A DNA stretch of 64,000 bases from Kastovskya adunca ATA6-11-RM4 (GTDB lineage: Bacteria; Cyanobacteriota; Cyanobacteriia; Cyanobacteriales; Coleofasciculaceae): positions 124,001 through 188,000 of the forward strand of contig JAHHHJ010000011.1 in the NCBI GenBank assembly GCA_019359445.1, read 5' to 3'. A program made the position numbers and the translations under genes. The notes below the pieces were generated by a model. It was not told the DNA's origin. It made no database searches and worked only from the letters and a program-made list of their open reading frames with translations. Numbering within the stretch: the stretch's first letter is position 1; the number at the start of each line of letters is the position of its first letter. This document shows positions 53,380 through 61,969 of the stretch, piece by piece.

Positions 53380-54645
53380 TCAATTAGTCAAACCGACTGG
53401 TAAAACTTGCACTGACTCACCAGCTGAGATCAAGGTCTGACCAACAGGCACAACGGCAAGACCTGTGGTTTGGGCAAGGTTAATTAGGTTGCCAGAACTG
53501 TGATTACCCCCTGCTAGGGAGAATTCGTAGGCACCATCAATGAGATGAAGTTGTCCCCAGAGGTAGGTTTCTCGCGTGCCACCGCAACGCAAATCGTGAC
53601 GCGATCGCGCTTTAATAAACCTAGGTTTCCAGCCATCCGCTAAACCTGCTAATTTCTTCAGGGCAGGTTGCACAAAGCGCCAGCAGCTCACTAAAGCAGA
53701 AACCGGATTTCCTGGCAAGCCGAAGTAGAGAACTGAAGATTGGGCAGTGGAGAAGGTCGCAACTGTTAGGGGTTTGCCGGGTTTGACGGCGACGGAACGG
53801 ATGTGAATTTCTGCACCCAAGTTGCTAAGAATTTGGTCAACGTAGTCGTAGTCACCGACAGAAACACCACCTGTGGAGAGAACAACATCTGCTGTGGTAA
53901 TCGCTTGGGCGATCGCCTCTTGCAATTGTTCTTGGTCATCGCGGACAATTCCCAACGCTTGGGGTATACCACCCAGTTGCGCGACAAAGGCTGCCAAGGC
54001 GTATTGATTTGAGTCAACAATTTGACCAGGTTGCAGGGGTTGGTCTACTGTGACTAACTCATCCCCAGTAGACAAAATCGCTACACGCGGACGCCGATAA
54101 ACGGAAAGCTGACTACACTGAGCGGCCGCCAGTACGGCAACATCTGGGGCACTTAGCCGAATTCCTGGGGGGAGGAGCGTCGTTCCTGCCTGATAAAAGG
54201 CAGCGCGACGACGGACAAAGGTTTTCGGTTCGCTTACCTGCAAAATCAAGACGCGGTTGCCTTCGCGCTTGGTATTTTCCTGCATCACCACCGTATCCGC
54301 ACCCGGCGGCATCACTGCTCCGGTGAAAATACGGGCAGCTTGTCCCGATAGAATTGTTCGTTGAGGCTGATAACCTGCCGGAATTTCTTCCACAATCTCT
54401 AGAACCGCTGGCTGCTGTTGATCGCAATTTTGGATATCCGCAAAGCGCACGGCATAGCCATCCATCGCGGAATTATCCCAGTGAGGAAAATCAAGCTGAC
54501 TGGTTACAGGTTCTGCCAAGATGCGCCCTGCCCCTGCTGATAAGTCCACAACCTCAGCATCCCGCTCTCGAAGGGGTTGCACCAAATTAAGAATAATTGA
54601 CTCTGCTTCGTTAACAGGCAGCATTGCTATAGCTTGTCCAGTCAC
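53380..54645 (-). CDS. moeA: Molybdopterin molybdenumtransferase
   Basis: MoeA inserts molybdenum into adenylated molybdopterin. Family motifs are all present: FPHWDNSAMDGYAVR near residue 55, RIFTGAVMPPGADTVV, the MoaB-like core STGDELV, STGGVSVGDYDYV, GLPGNPVSALV and the C-terminal domain IV. At 421 residues it is full length. It is the only molybdenum gene in the window, transcribed alone against the kinase gene. Confidence 0.95.
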   Translation of the reverse strand: MTGQAIAMLPVNEAESIILNLVQPLRERDAEVVDLSAGAGRILAEPVTSQLDFPHWDNSAMDGYAVRFADIQNCDQQQPAVLEIVEEIPAGYQPQRTILSGQAARIFTGAVMPPGADTVVMQENTKREGNRVLILQVSEPKTFVRRRAAFYQAGTTLLPPGIRLSAPDVAVLAAAQCSQLSVYRRPRVAILSTGDELVTVDQPLQPGQIVDSNQYALAAFVAQLGGIPQALGIVRDDQEQLQEAIAQAITTADVVLSTGGVSVGDYDYVDQILSNLGAEIHIRSVAVKPGKPLTVATFSTAQSSVLYFGLPGNPVSALVSCWRFVQPALKKLAGLADGWKPRFIKARSRHDLRCGGTRETYLWGQLHLIDGAYEFSLAGGNHSSGNLINLAQTTGLAVVPVGQTLISAGESVQVLPVGLTN

Positions 54646-54776
54646 TTCTCTTCTTTCGTTAGTTTAGGGGGATTGAGGATGAGTTGATAGAATCTTGGCA
54701 ATGAACGATGAACCATGAACCCTTAGCCATTCAAGCTAAGATGTGAAATAGCTAGTCTGCAAGTCGGCGATCGCTT

Positions 54777-55322
54777 ATGAGTATTGAGCCTGTTCATAGG
54801 AAGTTTCCGAAGGTACCGATTGAGCGACGGGCGGCGGCTTTTGCCATTGACTTTGTAGTGGTTTGGCTAGTTAGCTCGATCTTTAGGGGCAATGCTCCTG
54901 GAATTTCGTTACTTCAGATGCTGGTGTTTATCTTGCTCTGGCTAGCGTTGCGGGTGATATTAGTACTGAAAAATCAAGGTCAGAGTCTAGGCCATTTGGC
55001 GTTAGACATGAAAGTTTTGGATGCTAAATACAGCCGGATTCCTGGGGTGTTGATGTTGATGAAACGAGAAGGTATCCTTGGCTTTTGTTCGTTGTTAGCG
55101 ATGATTGGGCTAACCATTGGGCTGGCAAATGGGATATCCTTACTGATCTTGACTGCGCCGCTAGCGGCTGATTGTGGCATGGCGTTGGCGGATCAAGAGG
55201 CGCGACAAGCGTTTCACGACCGCGTAGCGAACACGATCATGATTCAGACCCGTCGGGGATTTTCCCTCGACCTACGTATCAAAAAAGTGTTTGCACAAAT
55301 CAAACGTCGTATGAGACAATAG
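54777..55322 (+). CDS. RDD-family membrane protein
   Basis: 181 residues, with the RDD core: ERRAAAFAIDFVVVWLVSS, a second segment MLVFILLWLALRVILVL, QSLGHLALDMKVLDA and a third hydrophobic stretch. The last 40 residues are soluble and basic (DRVANTIMIQTRRGFSLDL). RDD proteins are small multi-span proteins, some linked to ion antiport; no specific role is visible. The next gene, rpmG, starts 55 bases downstream. Confidence 0.85.
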   Translation: MSIEPVHRKFPKVPIERRAAAFAIDFVVVWLVSSIFRGNAPGISLLQMLVFILLWLALRVILVLKNQGQSLGHLALDMKVLDAKYSRIPGVLMLMKREGILGFCSLLAMIGLTIGLANGISLLILTAPLAADCGMALADQEARQAFHDRVANTIMIQTRRGFSLDLRIKKVFAQIKRRMRQ

Positions 55323-55377
55323 AAATTTGTGTTTAATTTCGACTAGACCACTTAGTTAACTTTGTAGATAAAGAATT

Positions 55378-55572
55378 ATGGCAGCCAAGAAGGGTGTCCG
55401 GATCGTTATTACCCTAGAATGTACCGAGTGTCGCACCAACCCGAACAAGCGATCGACTGGTGTTTCCCGCTATACAACGATGAAGAATCGCCGCAACACA
55501 ACAGCACGTTTGGAACTGAATAAGTTTTGCACTCATTGCAATAAGCACACAGTTCACAAGGAAATTAAATAG
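55378..55572 (+). CDS. rpmG: 50S ribosomal protein L33
   Basis: 64 residues, basic, with [19 protein letters not shown] and [14 protein letters not shown]. The CxxC pairs form the zinc-binding L33 variant, so it is the zinc-using form. It precedes rpsR by 62 bases and RNase II/R beyond that, the usual cyanobacterial order. Confidence 0.97.
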   Translation: MAAKKGVRIVITLECTECRTNPNKRSTGVSRYTTMKNRRNTTARLELNKFCTHCNKHTVHKEIK

Positions 55573-55634
55573 CTCGTTGTTAGCTATCTACTCATAACTG
55601 ACTTACCCATTCAAACACTGACGACTGAACAAAC

Positions 55635-55850
55635 ATGGCATACTTTCGCAAACGGCTTTCGCCAATCAAACCAGGAGACCCCATCGACTACAAGGATGTG
55701 GAACTGCTGCGTAAGTTCGTTACTGAACGCGGCAAAATTTTGCCCCGTCGCATTACGGGATTGACGGCTCAGCAACAGCGAGACCTGACGCAAGCCATCA
55801 AACGCGCTCGTCTGGTGGCGTTGCTACCGTTTATCAACAAAGAAGGGTGA
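55635..55850 (+). CDS. rpsR: 30S ribosomal protein S18
   Basis: 71 residues with [25 protein letters not shown] and the conserved [29 protein letters not shown]. It is complete and located between rpmG and the RNase gene, likely in one transcript. Confidence 0.97.
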   Translation: MAYFRKRLSPIKPGDPIDYKDVELLRKFVTERGKILPRRITGLTAQQQRDLTQAIKRARLVALLPFINKEG

Positions 55851-56004
55851 AGCCTCTCGAAAATTCGAGCCAGAGTGGCGATGTCAGGGGAATAATTGGC
55901 AATTGAACCATCAAGTGTCAAATTGTTGCCTCAGGCATCGCCATGCCCTAAAAGGCTAAACTAGTTAAAAGTCCTCCGATGACACACCGAGAAGCGCAAA
56001 ACTG

Positions 56005-58020
56005 GTGGAAAAGGGAACATTGATCGAATTTCGCTCTTCAGGAGAGCGCCGTTTAGCTACCGCAGACCGTCCAGAGGGAAAAAAACACTGGATTGTGGTA
56101 GATGAACGGGGACAGTCCCATACACTGCATCCCCGTCAAGTGACCTATGCAGTGACGGGGAGTAACTATAAACCATCAGAAATCTCGGATTTTCTTCAGG
56201 AAGTTGAACCGTATTTAGACCCTTCTAGTTTGGAAGTGGCGTGGGAAATCTTGGTAGAAGAAGGGAGAGCGGTGAGTTGTGCTGATATGGCGCAGCTCTT
56301 GTTTTCCGATCAAAGCCCACCTTTGTGCTACGCCGCTCACTGCTTGCTGTCGGAGGATAAGGTCTACTTCAAGCAAAAGGGAGAGAGTTACGAAACTCGT
56401 CCGGCTTCCCAGGTCGCAGACATTAAGCATCAGCAATCGGTAGAAGAATTACGGCTGCGGGAGCAAGAGGAATTCTTCGCCCGTCTACACCAAAGACTTA
56501 ATGAGGGATCGGTGGAATGGCAAGACAGCGATCGCTTGCGACTAGAATCCTTAGAACGCTTTGTACTTCATCCAGAAAATCCCCCTCGTCAAGCTATAGA
56601 AATTTTGGCAACGTTGGAACGTACGCAAACCGCCCAAGCGAGCTTTGAGCTGCTGCTAGAGTTGGGTTTGTGGAGTCCTCACGAAAATCTATTTCTGCGG
56701 CGCAGTCAAATCCCTATACATTTTCGTCGTGAGGTGCTTGAAGTGGCTCAGCAACACCTGGAGTCTCCACCAAGCGACCCAGACCCTAACCGTCTAGATT
56801 TGACCCACCTGAAGGTCTACACCATCGACGATGAAAGCACTCAAGAAATTGACGATGGCGTAAGTATCGAAACCTTGGCAGACGGGCGACAGCGCTTGTG
56901 GATACACATTGCTGACCCAACTCGCTTGATCCTTCCAGGAGATGCCTTAGACTTAGAAGCCCGCCGTCGCAGCACCACCTTATACCTGCCGACGGGAATG
57001 ATTCCCATGTTCCCACCAGAACTGGCAACTGGGCCAATGAGCTTGGTACAAGGAAAGGTGTGCTATGCCCTCAGTTTCGGCATCATTTTAGATGAAAAGG
57101 GAGCGGTTCAGGAGTACAGCATCCACGCCAGCCTGATTAAGCCGACCTACCGTCTCACCTATGAAGATGTTGATGAGATGTTGCAGCTAGGGGTGCAGGC
57201 AGAACCAGAAATTACCGAAATCGCTCAGTGGGCACAACGACGGCAAGAGTGGCGACGAGAGCAAGGTGCCATTAGTATTCATATGCCGGAGTCGGTGATC
57301 AAAGTTAAACAAGATGACGAAATCATCATTGATCTTTTAGACGACTCCGTTTCCCGGCAGTTAGTCGCGGAAATGATGATTCTTACGGGGGAAGTAGCAG
57401 GACACTACGGGCAAACTCATCAAATTCCTTTGCCCTTTCGCGGTCAGCCTCAGCCAGAACTCCCCTCCGACGAAGAACTGTTACAACTACCAGCTGGGCC
57501 CGTCCGCTTCTGCGCCCTGCGGCGGTGTATGCCTCGCAGTGAAATGAGCATCACTCCCATCCGACATGCAGGTTTAGCCCTAGAAACCTATACTCAGGTG
57601 ACTTCTCCAATTCGTCGTTATACCGACTTGTTGAGTCACTTTCAAATCAAAGCCCATCTCCGGGGTGAGTCACTACCCTTTAGCGCCGAACAGCTACAAG
57701 AAGTGATGCTAGGGGTCACTACAACGGCTCAGGAAGCCGTCTTGGTGGAACGTCAGACCAATCGTTACTGGGGCTTAGAGTATCTCCGGCGTCACTCCGA
57801 TCAAGCTTGGCAGGTGCTGGTGTTGCGCTGGCTCAGAGAACATGAAAATTTGGGATTGATTCTGGTCGAAGATTTGGGGCTAGAGTTGGCAATGCGCTTT
57901 AAACGCTCGGTTTCGTTGGGCGATCTTTTAAAAGTTAAAGTTGCTCACGCTGACCCCCGTCAAGATGTGATTCAGTTCCAAGAGTTAGTGGAACAAGAAA
58001 TGCAGTCCGCCATCACCTGA
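56005..58020 (+). CDS. RNase II/RNase R-type 3'-5' exoribonuclease
   Basis: The RNB catalytic domain (about residues 255-560) has the key acidic cluster TIDDESTQEIDDGVSIET, then IHIADPTRLILPGDALD and the RRSTTLYLPTGMIPMFP strand. N-terminal OB-like and C-terminal segments flank it, but the typical S1 tail of RNase R appears short, so the product (671 residues) fits the RNase II-like cyanobacterial form. It degrades mRNA from the 3' end. It starts at a GTG (56005) 154 bases after rpsR. Confidence 0.9.
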   Translation: MEKGTLIEFRSSGERRLATADRPEGKKHWIVVDERGQSHTLHPRQVTYAVTGSNYKPSEISDFLQEVEPYLDPSSLEVAWEILVEEGRAVSCADMAQLLFSDQSPPLCYAAHCLLSEDKVYFKQKGESYETRPASQVADIKHQQSVEELRLREQEEFFARLHQRLNEGSVEWQDSDRLRLESLERFVLHPENPPRQAIEILATLERTQTAQASFELLLELGLWSPHENLFLRRSQIPIHFRREVLEVAQQHLESPPSDPDPNRLDLTHLKVYTIDDESTQEIDDGVSIETLADGRQRLWIHIADPTRLILPGDALDLEARRRSTTLYLPTGMIPMFPPELATGPMSLVQGKVCYALSFGIILDEKGAVQEYSIHASLIKPTYRLTYEDVDEMLQLGVQAEPEITEIAQWAQRRQEWRREQGAISIHMPESVIKVKQDDEIIIDLLDDSVSRQLVAEMMILTGEVAGHYGQTHQIPLPFRGQPQPELPSDEELLQLPAGPVRFCALRRCMPRSEMSITPIRHAGLALETYTQVTSPIRRYTDLLSHFQIKAHLRGESLPFSAEQLQEVMLGVTTTAQEAVLVERQTNRYWGLEYLRRHSDQAWQVLVLRWLREHENLGLILVEDLGLELAMRFKRSVSLGDLLKVKVAHADPRQDVIQFQELVEQEMQSAIT

Positions 58021-58150
58021 GAGTAGTTAGTAGTCTGAAGTTGCTTTGTCTGTCGGGGATTAAATCTCTGCTTATAGAAAAGTTCTCTTAAAGTGGCTAA
58101 CGCCATACATAAGTAGAGAAAATTACTAACCCACCAGAAGTAGTGTATAT

Positions 58151-58250
58151 TTGTACCTATAAGAAGGGGAGTAGTTAACGGTATTTTGCCGACTGTCTGA
58201 ATCGACATACTGGCGCGTAATCGCCCGGTTCAGTCAACAAAGGTACTCAA
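58151..58250 (+). ncRNA. yybP-ykoY (manganese) riboswitch aptamer
   Basis: The motif's conserved GGGGAGTAG is at 58166-58174, and the second internal-loop phrase CGACATAC is at 58203-58210. The closing stem pairs GTACCT (58153-58158) with AGGTAC (58241-58246), extended by TTG/CAA. An inner stem pairs GACTG (58191-58195) with CAGTC (58231-58235), and GGCG/CGCC closes a small hairpin at 58212-58225. These are the expected stems and loops of the Mn2+-binding family that often precedes manganese exporter genes. The UPF0016 gene follows 147 bases later. Confidence 0.8.
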
Positions 58251-58296
58251 AAACGTGAGAATAGCGCGTTTTAAATAAATTAAACCTTTGGTAACG

Positions 58297-58394
58297 AGAC
58301 CTTCACTAAGTTCACAATCTGCAAAAGTGAGCTTGGTGAGGTCTATTTGATTCTCCTCAAGTTCGCTCTTATGCACCAATAAGGGACGCTTGAG
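58297..58394 (+). promoter_or_regulatory. Expression platform of the manganese riboswitch
   Basis: A long hairpin, AGACCTTCACTAAGTTCAC (58297-58315) with GTGAGCTTGGTGAGGTCT (58327-58344), comes first. Then CTCAAG (58356-58361) pairs with CTTGAG (58389-58394) around TTAT/ATAA, placing the GAGAAG ribosome binding region of the downstream ATG (58398) at the stem. No T run follows either hairpin, so control of translation start is more likely than termination. Confidence 0.55.
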
Positions 58395-58397
58395 AAG

Positions 58398-59015
58398 ATG
58401 GTAACGAATTTCACAGCAAGCTTTTCACTAATTTTAATTTCCGAGCTAGGCGACAAAACATTCTTTACCGCCGCTGTTTTAGCAATGCGCCATTCCAGAG
58501 CTTTGGTATTTGCTGGAGCTTTTGGTGCGTTGGCGTTAATGACTGCACTATCAGCTTCAATTGCACAAATATTTACCTTACTGCCCCGTGCCGTCATTCA
58601 TTATGGAATGATTGCGTTGCTGGTTTATTTTGGATTGCAATTATTAAGGCAAGCTCGGAAGATACCTGCCAATGCGGCAAAGCACGAACAGGAAGAAGCC
58701 CAAGCGCTTGTCGAGCGTGCGGAGAAGGAGAAACGCGGTCGGATGACGAGTTTGGCGGTGTTGATGGAAGCGTTCAGTTTAACCTTTCTAGCAGAATGGG
58801 GCGATCGCACGCAATTAGCCACGATGACCTTAGCGGCGGATAACTCGGTTTGGAGTGTGATTGCTGGCGGAACCTTAGGTCATGGTGTTTGTACCGCGAT
58901 CGCGGTTTTGGGGGGGCGGTGGCTTGCTTCTTACATTTCCGAGCGAGCGATCGCCTATGTTGGTGGTACCTTATTCCTCATCTTTGCCGCGATTACTTTA
59001 ATTGAAGGAATGTAG
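58398..59015 (+). CDS. UPF0016/GDT1-family manganese exporter
   Basis: 205 residues with six membrane segments and the two diagnostic motifs ELGDKTFF (near residue 16) and EWGDRTQL (near residue 135), each E-x-G-D-(K/R)-T. A cytoplasmic loop of basic/acidic residues (KHEQEEAQALVERAEKEKR) joins the two halves. The cyanobacterial GDT1/TMEM165 relative is known to export manganese; this gene is preceded by a manganese riboswitch, which supports the same job. Excess manganese would switch it on. The ATG at 58398 lies right after the sequestering hairpin. Confidence 0.9.
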   Translation: MVTNFTASFSLILISELGDKTFFTAAVLAMRHSRALVFAGAFGALALMTALSASIAQIFTLLPRAVIHYGMIALLVYFGLQLLRQARKIPANAAKHEQEEAQALVERAEKEKRGRMTSLAVLMEAFSLTFLAEWGDRTQLATMTLAADNSVWSVIAGGTLGHGVCTAIAVLGGRWLASYISERAIAYVGGTLFLIFAAITLIEGM

Positions 59016-59294
59016 ATAAATAAGAGTTTTTTCCAAACATTCTTAAAACTACGCCTTTCTTTTATTGCTTCTCTTAAAAGGAGGTTACGGGACTCGAATC
59101 ATCACTGAACCATCTTGAATTAGTTCAATAACTCGCCTTTTCTCCGTCTATGTCGTGGAAGTCAGGGGGAATTTCGCTGATTTTGAAAGACGAATGCGAA
59201 AATTCAGCGTATCCTACTAACAACGGGCGTTTGAGTAGCGGCAACGCTCTCGAAAGATAGGGGTGCATTTTTCCAAGAACTGCTGGAGGGAAAA

Positions 59295-60647
59295 ATGAGC
59301 AGAGTAGATTTTGATAGAAAACGCCTTGGTACAGAAGAACTCAGACGAGCAACCCCACTAACCAAAAACTGGCAACAAGCTGATCTGAGGCGAGCCGATT
59401 ACAAAGGAGAAAATTTTCGAGCAGCGAACCTAAAACAGGCGAACCTTACAGAAGCTAATTTCAGTTACACCGACTTAATCGAAGCCGATCTAACCGGGGC
59501 AAATCTCAGTCGCTGTAACCTCAGCGGAGCGTGCCTGAATTTGGCACAAATGGGTGCAGCCAACTTGCAACACGCTGATTTAACTTGGTCTAATCTAGTA
59601 GGCGTTGACTTGAAAGCCGCAGATTTGAGAGGGGCAAATCTCAAAAAAGCCAACGTCTTAGGGAGCAATTTGGCAAGTGCTAACCTCACGGGAGCTAATC
59701 TTAGTGAAGCTGACTTGAGTGAAGCTGATTTGCATGAGGCGAATCTGCAAAAAGCTGTTTATACAAGTGGTACCCGCTTTTCTATTGGCTTTGACCCTAA
59801 ACAAAGTGGGGCTTATCTAATTGCACCTCATGTGATCCTGACGGGTGTCAATTTGAGCGAAGCAACGCTGTGTGGAGCCGACTTGCGGCTGGCAGATTTA
59901 AGACTGGCAAATCTCAGAAACTGTAATTTGATCGGTGCGAACTTAGACAGTGCGAACCTGGCATACGCCAATCTCGCCGGAGCTGACCTCAGTAAAGCGA
60001 AACTCCGAGGAGCCACCTTTGAAAACGCCGTCTACACCCAGCAAACCCGATTTCCTGAAGAATTCGACCCCAAACAGGTAGGGGCACATCTGATTGCTCC
60101 CGGCATCTCACTTCCTGGGGTAAATTTGAGTCGGATTGATTTAAGTGGCAGCGATCTGCGGGAGATTAATTTAAGATTTGCTAACTTACAGGGAGCCGAT
60201 CTAGGAGGGGTAGATTTGAATCGCGCCAGCTTAAGACAAGCAAATCTGGAAGATGCCAATCTCACTGGAGCGGATTTACGTGGGGTGGATTTGACGAAAG
60301 CCTGTTTAAATCGGGTGAATTTGAGTGAGGCAGACCTAAGAAGGGTAGACCTAACGCGGGCAGATTTAACGGGAGCTAATTTAAGTGGGGCAGATTTGCG
60401 CGGAGTGGATTTAACCAGAGCCTGCTTGAAACAAGTGAATTTGAGCGGGGCAGATTTGAGAGGGGTGGATTTGACGAGAGCCAATCTCAGGGTAGCAAAC
60501 TTGAGTGGAGCGGATTTGAGTGAGGTAAACCTAAAGCACACGAATTTGATGGGGGTGGATTTGACAGGGGCAGATCTGACGGGAACGATTTTGCCGCCAG
60601 AAACTCATGTGCAGGAGTTGAGGCCGGAGCAGTCGTATCGGCTGTAA
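59295..60647 (+). CDS. Long pentapeptide-repeat protein (450 residues)
   Basis: About 75 pentapeptide units, mostly A(D/N)L.., build a long beta helix. Two similar interruptions, AVYTSGTRFSIGFDPKQSG at about 153 and AVYTQQTRFPEEFDPKQVG at about 247, each followed by AYLIAPHVILTGVNL-like sequence, break the helix and divide it into three stretches. The last third shows a recent expansion at DNA level (repeated GGGGCAGATTTG-type words). The N-terminus (MSRVDFDRKRLGTEELRR) lacks the header of the other pentapeptide genes. No enzyme domain; function unknown. Confidence 0.9.
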   Translation: MSRVDFDRKRLGTEELRRATPLTKNWQQADLRRADYKGENFRAANLKQANLTEANFSYTDLIEADLTGANLSRCNLSGACLNLAQMGAANLQHADLTWSNLVGVDLKAADLRGANLKKANVLGSNLASANLTGANLSEADLSEADLHEANLQKAVYTSGTRFSIGFDPKQSGAYLIAPHVILTGVNLSEATLCGADLRLADLRLANLRNCNLIGANLDSANLAYANLAGADLSKAKLRGATFENAVYTQQTRFPEEFDPKQVGAHLIAPGISLPGVNLSRIDLSGSDLREINLRFANLQGADLGGVDLNRASLRQANLEDANLTGADLRGVDLTKACLNRVNLSEADLRRVDLTRADLTGANLSGADLRGVDLTRACLKQVNLSGADLRGVDLTRANLRVANLSGADLSEVNLKHTNLMGVDLTGADLTGTILPPETHVQELRPEQSYRL

Positions 60648-60857
60648 TCACAACTTGCATGGGAGCCGGGGAGAAAGTGTGAAGGTCTCTATTGTCAGCT
60701 CGACCGAACGGATGAATTAGGAAGTATGAAATTTGTGATGTGGCAAGGGTTCGGTATCAACGATTGTTATTCAAAAACCGAACTGGGTCATGCTGAAAAG
60801 ATTGTTTCAATGCCCATTTGAACGGGTACAAAATCTTCAATTTTTTTTAAAATAAAA

Positions 60858-60935
60858 AGGTCATTTTGAGGAAAAAGTAGCGAAGAAAAGAATATCGGTA
60901 ATTCTCGCTAATTTTGATATCGCTCAGAATGACCT
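60858..60935. repeat. Large stem-loop in the gap between the pentapeptide and CsbD genes
   Basis: AGGTCATTTTGAG (60858-60870) pairs with CTCAGAATGACCT (60923-60935) with one mismatch, and TAGCG/CGCTA pairs inside. A second small hairpin, AGGTT/AACCT (60942-60958), follows. The 354 bases between 60648 and 61001 show no gene. Confidence 0.55.
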
Positions 60936-61001
60936 GATTTTAGGTTGTTTTTGAACCTAATTACACGCGGCTAAAGTGAGATAAGTTGCTCTTGATTAGA
61001 C

Positions 61002-61190
61002 CTAAGCTTTGTCGATTACGTCTTTGGCTTTATCTTTAAGATCTTCTCTGGCGTGCATGGCAGCCGCTTGGTCTTGCTTGACTTGCCCTTCGGCTTTATC
61101 TTTGGGGTCGCCAGTGACTTCACTAGCCGCTTCTTGAATTTTACCTTCTATGTTTTTGGCAACGGCTTCAGCGCGATCTTCAATACTCAT
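61002..61190 (-). CDS. CsbD-family stress protein
   Basis: 62 residues, acidic and helical: MSIEDRAEAVAKNIEGKIQE, then EVTGDPKDKAEGQVKQDQA and DLKDKAKDVIDKA. CsbD-like proteins are general-stress-induced with unknown molecular role. A longer in-frame start upstream (to 61223) encodes LYYQFYSRKK, which is unlike the family; the ATG at 61190 is preferred. It stands alone with a hairpin beyond its stop. Confidence 0.9.
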   Translation of the reverse strand: MSIEDRAEAVAKNIEGKIQEAASEVTGDPKDKAEGQVKQDQAAAMHAREDLKDKAKDVIDKA

Positions 61191-61315
61191 TTTTTTCCTA
61201 CTATAAAATTGGTAATACAACATGTATTATTAACTAAAGTATGATTAAGGGGTGCTTTCAACGACATCATCCTTTAGTTAGAGGTTTAATTTATATCCAT
61301 TAACAAGCACAATTC

Positions 61316-61618
61316 TTAAACTTCAGTCCTAGCAGATTGTCTCAACCTGCAACTTATTACGAGTTTGTTGGTTGCTAGGTGTGCAATTAGCCAATCCTTT
61401 AATCTTTCGCAACTAAAGAGCGAATAGGGGGCTGGCTTGGTCGATATGTCTAAGGGTTTGCTCAGGTAGCCGTCTGCACCGTTCCAAACAGCGATCGCTT
61501 GACGAATTGTTATTGCTGCTGGCGAATCAACCTGAAAGTATCCCAATAAAACAACTGAAGATTTATTAAAAGTCAATTTTGGCAGCGAGGACGCCGTGAA
61601 TAATGAATTAAAAGCCAA
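61316..61618 (-). pseudogene. Possible relic of a receiver domain
   Basis: The frame reads IRQAIAVWNGADGYLSKPLDI, which resembles the end of a response-regulator receiver domain (GADGYLxKPL), but the phosphorylation-site Asp and the N-terminal half are missing and no start context is convincing. I list it as a doubtful remnant. The rest of 61191-61969 holds nothing else I can support. Confidence 0.2.
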
Positions 61619-61969
61619 GCGATCGCATTATCGACTTGATTAAAAATTAATTTTTGCTTCTGTTTAAACCCTTATAACTGCGGCTCAGTTTGCTCTAGCC
61701 GCATAATCTGCATCGGCTTTGGTGAGAGTTATATAGGAAGGCTTGTCAGTTTACAAAACGTAATTTCTGACAGGTAAGTCCTACGGATAAAGACTTGTGA
61801 TTTGCGGCACTCTATAAGAGAGATACAAATCTCAGTCGCTAGGGGGTTTACATCAGACGAGTGCGTGATAACCGAAGGTCAATTAGGCGTATGCGATCGC
61901 TTCGGAGGGGCAAACAAATATGGTGAAATCAACAATATTAAGAGCGACGAACACAGAGGAAGTGCTGAA

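Noticed and set aside
59080-59130. tRNA-like phrase GGGACTCGAATCAT
   Set aside because: No matching acceptor stem or D and anticodon arms around it.
60032-60541. 169-codon minus-strand frame in the 450-residue pentapeptide gene
   Set aside because: Ser/Lys/Leu/Ala/Pro low-complexity antisense of the pentapeptide repeats.
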